Positions 11,541 to 26,600 of a DNA stretch of 64,000 bases are shown piece by piece. The stretch lies in assembly GCA_003640385.1 (NCBI GenBank), contig RCAB01000214.1, positions 1 through 64,000 on the forward strand. Reading direction: 5' to 3'. Under the pieces are notes generated by a model. The model was not told the origin of the DNA and searched no databases. It worked only from the letters and a program-made list of their open reading frames with translations. How positions within the stretch are numbered: the first letter of the stretch is position 1; every line of letters begins with the position of its first letter. The translations under genes were made by a program, and so were the position numbers. This stretch comes from Setaria digitata (lineage: Eukaryota; Nematoda; Chromadorea; Rhabditida; Setariidae).

Positions 11541-14500
11541 AATTATATAAAACGAAATAAGAGCTGTCGAAAATAATATTAAGTCGTTCATTATTATCGA
11601 ATAAAACGGAAAATTTTCTAATATAGATATTAATCATAAAATATTTTGAAGGGTTATGTGAAAATCATCCGCTACATAGTTGCTTATTACTGTTTAGAAA
11701 TTTATATCTAAAAGTGGTTCGTATGTTGCTCTTGTGCAGTATCTATAAAGAGAAGTACTCCTCCGCTTCCTTAACATTTTTCACAGGAGATAATTGTTAT
11801 AACATAGAAATTATCGTAAAACCCATTATTTGCAGATGAGATGTCATTCTTTGCAAAGTATGTTTGAAAATTGGACTATGCGAAGGCACTAGTTTGAAGT
11901 GGATGTGAAGCAGTTATTAAAGACCAGCTTGAAATTTTCAGTCAGTGTTATCAGCCACTGCAACATAAATACACTACCCATTGTCTTCATGCCACAATTT
12001 TGTACAAAATTTATACATAAAATTTAATTTCGTTCCTTTCATTTTTCTTTTTCTCTTTTCCTTTATTCTTCTTGCTGAACTCGTTCAACTTTGCTGATTC
12101 TGAGTGATTCAGTATTCAGTGATATTCATCCATTTTAAAACTTCTCAACCACTGAATACTAAATCCCTAGGGATTAATGAACGCAGAAAATTACCGTGAA
12201 TACTAGCCTTATAAAACATAAGTTCCCATGTGATGGCTAATGTCATTTTAGAATTTTATACGTTCAGTGCATTTCAATTCCGGTTAAAAAGAAAGTTCTC
12301 ACCGTCTTTTTTTTTTTTTTTTTTGCAGTTTTTGTTCCTGTCGTCGATTCACTATCCATAAATGGATTACAAAAATTTTGAAATCAGACATTTCCAACAA
12401 ATGAGCTTATATAGTTGGATTTTAATACAAAAACAGGAAAAGTTTCTGACATATTTATTTAATCAATTTGTCAGACAATTTTCTGGACAACTTTTTTTTC
12501 AAATTCTCGTAAGACTGAACGATTTCTGAATTCGAAAATAGGATAGGACCAGGAATGATACCGGTACGACAGTATTATACTTAATCTATCATTTATATAA
12601 AGTATGAGATAATTTTATTTTATCAAAGTTGTTTCCTTCCTCTTATACAGTTCTCCGAGTTTGTCTTTCCACAGCGGTTTTATTTTTTATTCTTCTATTT
12701 TATTTTAATTTTACAGAAGTTATATTGGCATTCATTTGAATATTTCTTTATTTCACTTTAGATCAAAGGAATCTTCTGTTATTGTTGCTTTTGATTAGGT
12801 CGACCGGATGTTTTAGGTTTTGTAGTTATTACGTGTAGTTCAGGTATCTTGTCTTTTGTTATGTATTATCAGTATTCAGTTTTGATAGCCAACGACTCGC
12901 TTATTGGAAAGCTCAATCAAGTTTATAGCAATATGAGATCGGCCGGTTGAGATATGTGAAATAATTAGATGAAGTGACTAAGTTGAAAATATTCGTTTAC
13001 GTCATGCGTGTTTATAGAAATCACATTTAAATTCTAAGTATTTAAAGATGGTATATAAAAGAGTGAGGTGTTAAAGGGAACATCTAGTAAGCTAATTTAT
13101 GGAAAGATAACATATATCATTTATGTATGGAATCATATGGATAGGCATGAGAATTGTTTGCAACGCTTAGAGATATTCTGATTAAAGATACTTAGGCACA
13201 ATGAATGTGGACCATTTTTACTTCAGTCTAACTTGAATTTCAAAGAAATTGGCAATCTTCGTCAACAAACGAGCTCATATTGCATTTTGGTAATATTGCT
13301 GGTATTCCCACCAATCAGTTTGCTCTAAAATTTCAGAATTTTCAAGATACATTCATTCAGTTATGCTGTTTTCCTTATCAAATTGTTCATATTGATTATT
13401 TTACTTGTGTGTAAGCCAGACTGTGTTGTTCTTATAGAACAAGATATTTAGGTAGAAAAATTGAGTGCAAGTGTGATTGAGCAGGTTTTTAGACACCTCC
13501 AAAGAAATGTCTGCTTTGTAAATAGTTGAATAGTAAAACTGTTAACTGCAACCTTCGTTATTGAATTCAATTGCGCGAATTTTCGTTAAGTGAGCAAATG
13601 CGTAGTTGGCAGCTTGTTTCTTTCCTAAAAATCTGGTGATAAAAAATATTTGACAAATTTGCTTGATTAGAGTGTGAATTATTGGGAGTTGAAGGATGTC
13701 ATATCACGCATGATAAACAAAGCATTATTAGTTCTTTTTTGAGTGTCCTGTTTTATTGCTTCCAAGCAACATTACTATGTGTGAGTTTATTTTTGATTCA
13801 AAACTCTCATCCATCAGTATATTATTTCTACAATTTCTTCCTTTGTTCTGGTTCCTTAAGAGATTTTCAAAAGTTAATTTTTGCATTGCAGCAATCTCTT
13901 GGAAAACGGTAAGTTCAATTTAAGTCTGTCCAGAAAGTGCTGAATAGTGTCGGTGGTATACACAGCTTCTCAACGTATTCAAAAAGCATTATTGTCATCT
14001 TATCATTTCTTTGGCATTTTGATGTTCTGCTTTGCTTTGTTTCAAACTGTTTCTCTGTCAACAATCATAGGGTTATTGCTATCGGAATAAATTTATTATG
14101 TATACTTCTTCATTTATGCGTTTTAAAATAGAATGTTGCGGAAATATGGTTTGCTCATATAATTTTCACGATCAGGTATTCTGAAATGCATTGAGAAGAA
14201 AATGTGTCAGCATCATTTGATCTTTTAACTAAATAGCTTATTGAAAGTAAGAGATTTTAAATATGTCGAAGTTTTTTGGAATTTCTATTTCTAAACCTGC
14301 GGTGGTTATTGAAAGAAGCTAGGATTTGCTTTTTTTTTTTAAGCAGAAAAAATACCGAATTTTCTTCATGGATAGGATGAGCAAATGTCACAGAGCACTA
14401 TAGGTACAATGGCGGCCAAAGTTCTGTTCTAATTAGTCTGATTTATGAATTTTCAACATCGTTATTAGCATGAGGTATGTAAACGAGATGAATTTTTGGA

Positions 14501-17500
14501 TTTATCAGAATTTAATTGTTTTGACATTGGTAGTCTAAGCAATTAATAGCTGCAAACGTAATCTTGAGCCATTTTTCATTTGCTACTGAGTAGCTTTTAA
14601 GTACCAAGCAATTTGCTTCATCGAGTTTTATCCCTAACCAATTTTAGCGCAGTTAATTTTATAAGACAATAATTGTTTTATTGCCGTTCAAAACAAAAAA
14701 CCAAGAATTTCACAGCTTTCAAGAAAACTTAACTCGCTTATTATCAAAGTTTACCTTTACTTTTGCAACTCGTCAAATATCTGAATCATAAATGGTTTAC
14801 TTATTTATGAGTTATTTTCCTAAGCTTGTTGAAAAGTGCTGAACAATGCAATTTTTTCTTCATCTTCTTTTTTAAACAAATTAGTATTTATTTGAGCAGT
14901 ACTTTCATATACTTATCTTTCATGACTGAAAAGTCAAAGTCTCATTCAGAAATATAATATCTGCCTTTCATTATCACAAATGTATCAATATTCCTTCTGC
15001 AAATTTCACGATAATTGAAACTGGAGTCACAGTCTATCGATTCGATTATGCGCTAGCAACGGCTTCTGAACTCTGAACAATTTAGCCATTACCGCAAAGA
15101 GTTTCTGGTTCAAATATCTACTTGTCGCAACAATTTCTAATTTAGAATGTGATATTTCAGATGCTTCATCTGTTTAATTTCAGTGCCAGTGTTATGATAT
15201 GATTTACATGACTTACAAACTTCTGGTCGTCCAAAAACTGAGGTAAAGAGTAAAAGTGGAGAACGAACAAGTGTTGGAAAATTTTTGATTCAATATTTAT
15301 AACAGCTTTCAGAAATGACGTATAAATAAATTGAAGAAGGTCAAAGATTCTTATAATTGTTTCTTTTCCCACAGTATAATTATTGCTTAATAAGATTTTA
15401 CTGAAAGATTATACATTGTACATTGGATGTCCTGTTAGATGCTAGAACCAGAACCAGATAAAAAAGTCGTAAATCGAAATGTCCGCACTAAATTGATTAC
15501 TGCCGAAAAACGCAGCTAAAATTTAATTTTTAGAAATAACAAAATTGCTGGACTACTGAAGTCATCAAATTTAATCAGCCCGCTTATTCAGTCCTTGTCT
15601 TCTTTACCTGATCTCGAGACGTGGATTCCGTTTGTACTTTCTAGACCTGTGGCAGTAGTGTATTACTTTTACCTATCCTGAAACAAGAAGATCTCATTGA
15701 TCAACAGCTTATATATTAAAATTTGGTTTTTTTGACCACAACGATTTTGAATTTGTTTTAACATTTTGTTTTAAAGTTAGTTTATGGATCACGATGCTTC
15801 ATTTTATCGTATCCTCAATTTTATCAGTCACTTGGGACCAGTTTTTACTTTAACATAAAACTTTGGGAATTGCGTATTATTCTTTGTGAATGAAATACTT
15901 TCAAAGTTTTTTTTTTTTTTTGAAATTAAGGATCTCATTAGTTTATTTTTTTGCTATGTTTAACTCTCTACACTTTTGGAATACTGAAAAGATTGCATGA
16001 CATGTCATAGATGAATCCGGCAGTCCCTCTGTTGATTGATTTCTCTTGTCCGAAATGATAGCACATATCCACTTCTTGACTAAGCAAACCAAGCCTTCTC
16101 CTCATGCTAGCTTTATTTTCCCATCCATTCTCGAGCTCGATCTCGACAATCCTATCGTTCTTTATACTTTACTTGTAACAACTATTTGTATTGGGCAAAT
16201 GACTGATCCATTCAATGTTGACATTCGTCTTCCATAAATAAGTAAATACTTGTTCTCATAAGAGGTTACGCAGATTTGTCGTGCGAATAAATTATTAGAA
16301 AGGGAAATGTATTTTTTCATAAATTTTTAGTTACTTTGCAAAAAATTTAAATATAATACTGTAATATTGTTGGCTACGATTGTTGCATAATCTTATTAAT
16401 TGAAGAGTTTGCGACATGAAATTTTTTTAATAAGGAATTACTATGAGGTAAATATTATGTTTGCGTTACCAGCTAAAAGCTTGACATGAAAATACCACCA
16501 TTTATGTCGATCTTAATATTTCAAACTTACTTCTAGCAAAAAGACTAAAAAAAAAAGAAGGATCTATAAGATGACTGTTACGAAACATTGAATTCTAACA
16601 CCTAGGGTACTAATATTTGTAATATTAGTGTTTTTAAACAATAAAACATTACTTTCTTTTCTCATATTCAGATAGAAGGCAGAACATCGTTGTTTCGGGA
16701 AGGGCTGAAGAGCTGATTAATTACAAGTAAACTGGATCTTGGCATCCTATTAGAAGGAGATCCATCAAATTCCTGGTAATACTCATCACATTTCCTTCAT
16801 ACACTACTGCTAAACAGAAACAATAAACAAATTGAGAGCAATACAGTCCATAGATTTCTTGTAATTGCTCGTACCATCAACTTTTTCGTGCCATCTTATT
16901 GGCTGGGCTTATTACCTGTTCTATAGGGATGATATTTTCTGAACGATTTTTCGTGATTTGTAGGCGCAAAATAGCTCAGGAACTTTCTACGCAGGGAAGT
17001 ATAGAAGGAAACGATTATCCGAACAAACTTTTTTACTAACCTTTTTAAAATATGCTTAAAGAAGAGAGAACCGTAGGAGAAAAGGGGTACTGTTGTACTC
17101 ATTGCCCTATAATGATCGTAAACGAGAAATCTCTCTTTCATTCCAACTTTCGTTATTGACTCCCAGTTGTTAATTTCATTACTGTATAAACCTGATACTT
17201 TCGTTGATATTCACAGCTCGCTTCCATGAATCAAGCACAGTTCAAGCTAACTAATACGGCAAGTCAATTAGTGTCTTGTGAATAACAAATGATCATTCAA
17301 GAATGCAACTTTTGACTTGCAACTTCGGAAGTATCTTTTTAGAAAGCTTCTTTTTAGCTTAATTAAAGAAATGCGCTGCTAAGGAAAGTTTTCTATTACC
17401 GACTTTATTTGTTTAAATTTTATTGAAGCTGCCCACTTCGTTTGCACTTTCTGCCTATTTATTTCTCTCTTTCTCAGTATTCCCTTTCATCTTTTTTTTT

Positions 17501-20500
17501 TTTTCCTACCCTTTTAAATGCTCACTTTCATTTTTCTAAATGTTCAATTTCACTCTTCAAATTTTTATATTAATTCTCCTAAATGTTCTTTTATCCATCA
17601 CTTTATTCTCAACAGTGTTCTTGTTACTTTGTAGTATTTTACTTATTATTTGAAAATATGCGATAACGCCATCTTACCTGTAGCAGTGAAATAAAAAACT
17701 TAGGAGCCTGCAAACTACACTATTAATATTACACAGTGAATTTCCTTGTGCTAGATATTTGCAAATGAGTGGAGCAAGAGGCAGTTAAAATAGCAGCTTT
17801 GTTAGATTAATGAGCATATGCAGATAATTGCTTTATTAATTAGCAACACAAGTTCGCTAGTTTTTTTTTTACTGTTCACGAGAGATAGTCAGAGCAGAGC
17901 ATAATAGTAATCAAGATTTTTGTCAATTTTAATATATCAAGGCCCATATCGAGCTGTTTAATTAACAAATTTTACCCTAATTTCTTTAACTGATTTTTAG
18001 TTACAAAAAAGGAAGATTTGAGGGAAAAATGTAACTAGAGCTAGAGCTATTCCAGGTATAATAAACTGAGAAAACTTTAATCCGATAATCTGCATTTTAA
18101 ACAAATATAGACAAGCTAAGGTTGATTTTAGCAGTTTGGAAATGTCCATCGTCAAAAATTAATGTATTCATTATTTATTCATTTAAAAATTTTGCTTATT
18201 GAACGCTTTTGCTCTATTATATGATTCAAATAATATCTTTATTTGAAAATAGCCGTCTGATTAAAAATTGCAAGAGAGCGAAAAATAGATAAATACATAT
18301 TTTTTGGAAATATGACAGAAATAATGTATGTTTATAAGTTGGTTGATTAGCGTGATTGGTGAATATTCAAAATGCGGCAAATACCAACTTAATCAACCAG
18401 TATTTGCGATGGTTTAAATTATCAGTGACTGTTTAAAATTCAAATTTTCGCCGATAAAGTTTTATAGTTCTTGTCAGTAATAACTACTTAATTTAAAAGT
18501 ACAAAATTTATCTCCTCCCCACTTTCATCGTATTTCATTTGCGATATATTGAATAAAGAAAGAGTCGGCGCTTTGGGAGTGTTCATTATGATTTTCAGGA
18601 ATTTAGTATTAGGAAGCGAAAAAGATTTCCTTGTGCAAAATATATATTTGTGAGAAAGCTATGCTGGCCATTGTGTTTTTTACTATTTTGCCCAAATTTT
18701 TATGCAAATTGATCACTGGAAAATTACTGAAATCAATATTAGTTGAATTTAATATAAATTCTATTTATAAATCATTCAGTATAGATAAACATGAAATATA
18801 TACTTAAAAGATCTAGACACATATTGGGAATCTGGTCCTCTGGAAAATCTGGAATCTGGTCCCCTTTTCAGAACAGAAGCTCAAGTTCTTGTTAATTTGA
18901 ATTTGAAAATCATTGGTGTGATTAGCAAGGACGAATTACGCGATATATTAAAAAAAAAAAAAATTAAATAATAGAAAAGTAGTGCACTCTTGATGATACT
19001 CTGATAAAGAATATGTTTAGATTACTTTAATCCCATACACATGTGAAAAAGTAATTTTTCGCCGACCATCTGAACCATTCGTTGCTAATAAATTCGCTTC
19101 ACACAAAAAGTTGAACTTTGCTTAATTCAATTTTCGGCAGGTTGCACAAAGAAGTTTGCTTCAGTTAAGGAGGTAAAATTCATTTTCTAAGGAATTACTT
19201 CTCGCTCAGTTTTGAAATCAAATTGAGTCTCATCAGTGCCAATTAACTGTCACCACAGTCAATTCAAAGATCTTTTCGTCCCGGAGAGCACACATTTCGC
19301 ACATTATGCAGATTGCATTCCGACTTCTTCGGTCCTTTCATTTTTACGCAGCGATGACGTTGCTTTCTAAAAGTGCTATTTTTAGGGGGCGTTTATGAAA
19401 TGAACAAAATTGTTGTGATTTCAACCGGAAGTAGTTAACCGATATTGAGTTTGATAATTCTATTTTCCCAAGTTTCCGTCAGAATTTATGGATTAAAATT
19501 TTCTTCTCACAACTCATCTGCCGTTTTTATCGAACAATTTCTTTTGCATCATTTTTGTTTTTCTTTCGCAAACCCAAACCTTCAAAAAATCTGTTCAAAT
19601 CCATTTGAATTTCAAGAAAATTTCTAAAAAGATTAAAATAAATGATATATACTCAGACAGTATTATGAAGAGGTATTTCAGCTCTTTTTCTTCCGAAATA
19701 TTACTATCTATCAGATTAAACTTTTAACAGGTAATTGATGCAAAGCTGCTGATATTTAATAAAAACTAGACTTTGTCCAGCAGCTTATAAAGATTTTTGA
19801 TAGCTGAGAATTATCAGAAATTGGTAGCTGATATTTAGTTAAAAAAAAAAAAAATAATGCATGTTCTTTTTAAATATTTAGTCTAAATATCCCTTTGACA
19901 ATTTTTTTAAAAGTTTTCATTTGTGGAAGTTGTATTAAAACTCATTTTAGCTTTCCTTTACATTATTTTCTATTTTCTATCCTCCATTCTTCCCTTAATA
20001 TTTATTTATTTACGATTAAATTCTAAAATTCTATTCAAATTCCCAGTCATTTTATAACGTAAACTATACTGGTAAAACTGTAAATTGTTTATGTCATTGA
20101 GCCAAAAAAAAAGTTGAAAGTTTAAAAAGAGAAGAAAAACATTGCTTTTACATGAGGCATTTCTCGTAAGCAGGTTATGCTATCAAAAAGAGTTTACCTA
20201 GACTCGAATTCCTTAATTCTGGTAGCGCTTTTTTCATTTCCGAACAAGATTACACCTAAACACTTCGGTAGTGCTTACATATGGAATCCAATCACATGCC
20301 TTTTTTTTTTTTTTCGACTTCTACTTCGTTGGATTTGCTTAATTTAACTTAACCTTCCACTGCTAGTATAAATTTTAGAGAAACTGGATGAAGGAAATGC
20401 AAATAAAATAACCGATCATACGCTTCTCCTCAGCATGTTTCTCTTTTCCACTTTCAGTCGAAATTTTGCTAATGTACAGTGTTGATAGACCCTGATTATT

Positions 20501-21937
20501 CCAGTCAGTTTAATAATTTTGCTCAATTGAAACTCTTCCTATCACCATCGCACATATTTGGATCCTATTAATCAAACGTTTTTGAAGAAATATCTTCAAA
20601 ATATTTTAGATGCAAAACTCTTAACTACAATTTAACATTTGCAATTCAAAAATTGATCTCTGCCTTGACTTCTATGATTTTAATCTCACCAACTTCTCAG
20701 TGGTTTAAATAATTTTATTTTCCCAAGATGAAAAAGAGAAATAAGGATCAAGTGTAGTTTTTTTTTTTACAATCCTACGAACTTAGAAATAATAGCTTGT
20801 AAGTCTCAGTAAAACATTCGTTTCCACCCATCAAATGCAGGATTGAATTTTTTTTTTCTTTTTTTGAAATATAGCATTGAAAGACATACATAATCCAAAT
20901 TTTTTTTCGAAAGCTTTCCCATATAGTTCTCATTCCCATGACCTCACCTCACATATTTTATATGAGTGGCATATATCAAATCAATTTCATACACTTCCTT
21001 TCGTTAAATTTTCATGTTCTTCTACGATTTTGTCCAAAATATTTCCATATTCTCATTTCGGAAGAAATACCCAGTTGACCGTGGTGGCTCATCAACACTT
21101 ACGAACACAAGACAAACTTATGCTAACGTCATATTACAGAAACATTTTCGTTCTTAAATGTTATGCGCTAAACATTAACATTTCCAACAAACGTTAAATG
21201 TTATTTGTCATTTCTTAACCAAGAAGTTTTGTCTTATGAAAAAAATTTAACTGTTTTTTCAATTAGAACTATCCCATTCGTCATCAAATCATTATGAGAA
21301 TAAAATAAAAAAGTCTTTAATCAACTTTAAGTCTTCAAGTTAGGAAACGTTGTGGAATAACGATTTGTTCAATTGCAGCAGCTATTGAAATTCAAATCTT
21401 ATACCGTTTTCAAACTGATTAATACCTGCTACACTTGTCTACAGTGTTGGTATTCCCACTACCTTTGCTTGCTGCAATTCTAATTATTCAAATTAACAAA
21501 GATTATGAATTAAACATATTAGAAAAAGATAGAAAAGGAATTTTTGAAGTTCCTATCTAATAACCATTATTCAAAGATCCTTAGTACATTTTAATTTCTA
21601 TTACTTTACCTTCATTGCACATACTCTACTACTGCTTTTTTCCACTTTTACTTTACTTTGCCCTACTAATCATGCCTTGCTGTTAGCTTTTTCTTAAATT
21701 TCATCTTTTTACAATAGTTAGTTTTACAAAGCAGTAAATGCTTTTCTTATCTATGAATAATCAGTTACAAGGCATTATTTGCAGTAAAATCGCGCAGAAT
21801 TTTGTTCATGATCTAAAAGCAACTGGAATCACATTGCAAAGCATGAAACCCTGAGGTTGTTCTGGCGATAATTCATTCATGTTTCCGGAAGTAAGGAAAG
21901 TTTTTTGTAGAAATTAAAAAAAAAAGAAAAAATTGTT

Positions 21938-21982
21938 GTATTAGTCTCATCTGTATGAAGAGCATACAGATGAGACTAATAC
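21938..21982. repeat. Perfect 20-bp inverted repeat, 5-nt loop
   Basis: The arm GTATTAGTCTCATCTGTATG at 21938-21957 is followed by AAGAG and then its exact reverse complement at 21963-21982. Confidence 0.97.
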
Positions 21983-23045
21983 GATTCAGAGCTCGTTCTG
22001 AAAATCCTGAAAAACGAATTCATCAACTTCCAACTAAATAATGCTTCATGAGGAAAGAGATGCTGTGAAACTTCACCAAACACCTGCGGAAGCAATGATG
22101 TATTCCGCATATTTTGAAAAAAGAAACTCTCTCCTGCAGTCAAAAGTGACTAATTTATTAATGGGTGAACAGTACAGTTTGGTAATTGTGCATGAAACAG
22201 CGGTGAATTGCAAGGAATGATTCGTTTTTGTACTTATTAGAGGCATAGATTAAGAAGATGTTTTGTGCCATTTTTAGCTCATTACAGGTGGGCATTTCGA
22301 AGGTAAAAGTGATTTTATCCACTTTAAGTATTATTTTTTAACTCTCTTCGGATTCCAGTGAAAGAAATAGATAAGTAATCGTGCAAGAGAAGACAGCTCT
22401 CGATCTATTGTCATCATTCTTGTTTCAAACAGCTATTTAAAACTTTTTTCTTTTCTTTCTTTTTGGCGCATGCAAATGTATCTTTAATTTTTGAATGAAA
22501 AAGAGAAGATTGTATTTTTTCTTTTTTCTTTTTTTTTTTTTTTCATTCCTTGATCATTACTATTGGATTTTAAAAAATCCTGCAGGTTGTGTTAGTTTAC
22601 GCTAGGTCTATTTTTCTAGATTATTAATTTATTCTCTGTTCTTTGTTTACAAGCGGGAAAACAGACCTAAAGTTTATCTTCAGTATCACATATTTTCATC
22701 GTCTATTTGTATAATTGACAGCTGCAAATTTTCCATCTTTTTCTTCCCTATCGTTAAGATACTCCGACAAGTGAAATACACAGATGTGATTAGTTTGAAT
22801 TCAGGTATGCATTATTTCTTTCTTTTTGCCAAATTTTACATATGATATCCTTATTATGCTTTCTAATTGCCACATAAATTTTTCGTAGTATTTTGAAGAT
22901 ATCCACTACAATATGTCCCTCCATAGATTCTTGAAAACACCTGTTTTTTAGCATATAGATATAGATACAAACGCATATGCTCTTGATATTTTTTGTAGTT
23001 TTACGATGCATGAAAAAGCATTCAGAAATTCCTACCTTTCCACTC

Positions 23046-23053
23046 AAAAAAAA

Positions 23054-23085
<32 letters not shown>

Positions 23086-23086
23086 C
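23046..23086. repeat. Poly(A) tract
   Basis: About 40 nt of almost pure A with a few interruptions. It could be slippage or the tail of an old retro-insertion; I see no reverse-transcribed sequence attached to it. Confidence 0.9.
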
Positions 23087-23605
23087 AAATTACATAAGGC
23101 AATGCAGATAACTTCGGTTATTCAAAAGTTACTATAAACAAGTAGAGTGTTTTCTCGATTGAATATGAACTTCTGGTTAATTTGTATTTCATTTCTCGTT
23201 AATTCACATCATAAATGCTGCTTTTTCTCATTTTCAGCCTCTCGAATTTCATTTATTTTTCTTCTGATATTTCCTTATCGCTAATATTTAATAATAAATT
23301 ATTGCCAATAAATTGATTATCCATTAATAATTCCAGTTTCACTAGCTCAACCACAATTTGTCGTTTGAGTAATTCTGAAGAAAAATATTTCAAAATGATA
23401 ATTTATTTGGCAGTTTATATTAAAATAGAACTCGTAAGGAACAACATGGAGCAGTACTGCTTAATATTATTTGATTAGTAAACCCTGAAGTCTTAAATGA
23501 TCGCCGGGTTCAGTCATTTTGCCGTTATCCAAAATGATAACATTCACTTAGTCCATCCACCGATTTGAACTTGATGAAAGGTAACACTTTCCGCGACGTG
23601 TTGCT

Positions 23606-23629
23606 CTGCTGGAGGCTTATGTCCAGCAG
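23606..23629. repeat. GC-rich 8-bp hairpin
   Basis: CTGCTGGA, loop GGCTTATG, TCCAGCAG. The outer flanks CGTGT and ACACG can also pair after an internal loop. The segment is locally GC-rich inside AT-rich DNA. Confidence 0.75.
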
Positions 23630-26600
23630 GCCGTTGACACGACACTAATTGCTACTATTTCTGTTTTTTTTTTTTTTACAGATTATATTGAAATGTAAAC
23701 TTATCGTTAGCATGATGTTAGTTCGAAGTGTGCATGTCTGTGTGTTTGCATTTCCTTGCTGTGTTTTCGAGAGTATGCCTAACATTTTAATGCTAAATTT
23801 ATTTCTCCACTGTTCAAGAGATGAAACAACGACACGGTGGTTTTTTTCTTCCTATCCATTTCAGTACACTTTTTTGAATTTCATTCCTCTTTTGCTGTCG
23901 CTAATATTCTTATTTCCTATCCTTTTTGCTTTTTCCGCTTCTTTTCTGTCTTTTTGATCCCTCCGCATCACTTCAATCCATTTATTAATCTGTGAAACTT
24001 TTCGTAGTCTCTGTCTTCCGTCAACAGCACGACTTACTTCTTCAGTCATTCCTCTATTCATGTGTAAATTTCACTCTCGTCCATCATGTTCTTTTCGGGT
24101 TTTTTCAATGCAATTGCCGCCATTCATTTCTTTCAAAGTTTGCCAAGTTGTTCAGTTACCAGTTAAAACGATCGCAGAAAAATGCTGTGCCGTAGTCGTC
24201 CATCTATATCAATTAAATTACACATTGATCGCAGGCGTTGCAGCAGCAAAAAATTGATCCGGAATTTTTAATCTTAATTTGAGAAAGTAAACACAAAATC
24301 TATCCTGCATGGATATTGAAAATCTTGTTTATAGAAATACTGCGAAGTCGGAAATTTCTAACTAATCGTATTTTATTGTATCAAAACTATTTTCTAAAAT
24401 CATTCAGCTCAATCATTGAGTAATTTGAGAATGGTAATATCGGCATATAAAATTTATATTTTATAACGTAGGAAGTATAAGTGTTCATGTTCGTTTTACA
24501 ATTAATATTATTTCTGCTTATCATTCTCATTGTCTTTTTTTTATGTAGTTTCCATTTTCTCTTTAAAATTTCATTATTTTATCATTATTTCATCAAGTTT
24601 ACAACTCAGAGAGAAAAACATTGATATTATAATTTTAGTCACAAGAGAAATTTTTAACTTCGGATACTTGGCAGATTCATTTGTGAATGATGAAATGATT
24701 AGTCTTATTTAGTTTTTCGATCCATGTACACCATTTTTGTGTGAAAATTTTAGTATCATAATTATGAAGGGATTCCTATTGACTCATAAGATGGTCAGCT
24801 AAAATTTTGCTCTTAATTATTTAGTTTAGACCGTCTTTAACTTATTTCTCCTGGGAGGCAATTCGCATTTTTCCGTGAACATCAATCTAATTTATTTAAA
24901 ATCTTTATGTAATCAACAGTGTGTCTTCTAATCACAAGTTGTTGAAAGCAATTACATGGGGCAGTAAGTTTTGATTATTAACAACCAGAAGCCTGAAAAA
25001 ACTGAGTAAGACAAATAAGTGCTAAATAGATAGAAATATTTGCACTAACTTCAATATTAATCTTCTCAGCTTTAAAGAATACCATTTGTATTTAAGTGTC
25101 TATAGCTTCACTTGCATGTATTGAAAAACAATGCTAATTGCACAAATAATTAATCTTTTCCAAGTCTTTTTACCGTTGTGAGCAGCTGTCTGCTGAAAAT
25201 GAAATGAATAATGTGACAAGTGATGCAGTAGGCAGAAAAACACTTTTCTTAAACAAATAAGGCCGTAGAAAGTATAAATGATGTATAATTTCAAAAATTT
25301 ATATATAAATTCACAAAAAAATCGTTTCTGGAAAATCAAATTTCCATCAGATTGTAATCCAAGACTTCAGATTTACTAACTTTGAACCTGGGATTTTTTC
25401 TGCATCTGTTGTGTGAAGTTTATATGTGATATAAATGTGTTTCGAAATGTTAATGATAGCGATAAATGATTAAGTAAGGATTTTTAAGGAAAACGCTTTA
25501 ATAAAATAATCGTCGCTAATAGAACAGTTAAACATCGTAAGCAGAAACAAATGTTTTATCATGTTAAAAAGTTTGCTTTAAATTCAAATGAGAAAAAAGA
25601 GGCTGATAAAAAAAAAAAAAATTTGATTTGGAACGGCAAACTGATTCGGCTTGTAAAAAAAGTTCTAAATTAAAATTGAACTGAAAAAGGACCAAATTAA
25701 TGTACAATTACTTGTTCGTTGTTATGTATATTTCAGATGAAGTTTTATGGTACTTTTTACTAAAGATGCGATATTTTTTAAATCAAAAAATTGAAATAAT
25801 TCTCCAACGGTTCGTTAGTAACTGAAAAATTCAGACAAGCAAAAGTTCGTTCGTATCTTTTCAAAATTGGTTGTCTCTGATCATAAATGTAAACATCTAA
25901 AAATAAGTGAAGAATATTTGGACTCGGTTTTTTTTTTGGCTTCAATAGTCGAAATGAAGTATTCAATAGCAATACACTTCAAATTAATGCTCATAATAGT
26001 ATTAATGAAATGAAAGTTTTCTTCAGTATTATTATTAAGATTCAAAGAACGGAAGTGTGACCAAGAGGATCTTGGATAATGAACAAATAATTGAGCTGGG
26101 AAAGTCAATAATTGACCCCTGCAAGAATTTATTTAGAAAATGAATTGCTCGTGATAATATAAAAGTTAATTGCTCATGATAGCTGTCTTTCAAGCACTCT
26201 TATATCGTTTACAATTCTATAAATTAGAATGCTAGCTTCTAAATTTCTTACAATAGCTTTTGTTTTCTTAGCTCTCATTTTCACAGCAGTTTATGCAATA
26301 ATTTTTTTCTTACACAAATCTGGAATCTTGCGATTGTATCCCATAAATGACAAATTAAACTTGCCGCAGTCTTTTAGTAGTTCTGTGACACTTTATCGTT
26401 CATCATCTTTTCTTGATTTTTTTATTTAAATTGATGTTGCAAGAAATTTTCCCAGTAAAATCGTATAAGTTAAATCATTAAGACCACTGCTTCTAGACTA
26501 TTTATTTTTCAGCTGCTTAAAATAATGAAAATTTGCATAATAAAAAAACCAATCCTTTTTAATGAGCACATAAGCTATTTGCTTAATAGTAGCCTGGTGA

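Noticed and set aside
15100..15130. A GGTTCAAAT string like a tRNA T-loop
   Set aside because: No matching stems or acceptor arm around it. No tRNA, rRNA or CRISPR array was found anywhere in the window.
16896..17141. An 81-codon minus-strand frame starting with ATG
   Set aside because: No homology I recognise and no supporting context.
20877..21197. A 106-codon plus-strand frame
   Set aside because: No recognisable motif and no splice support; consistent with chance in a gene-poor region.
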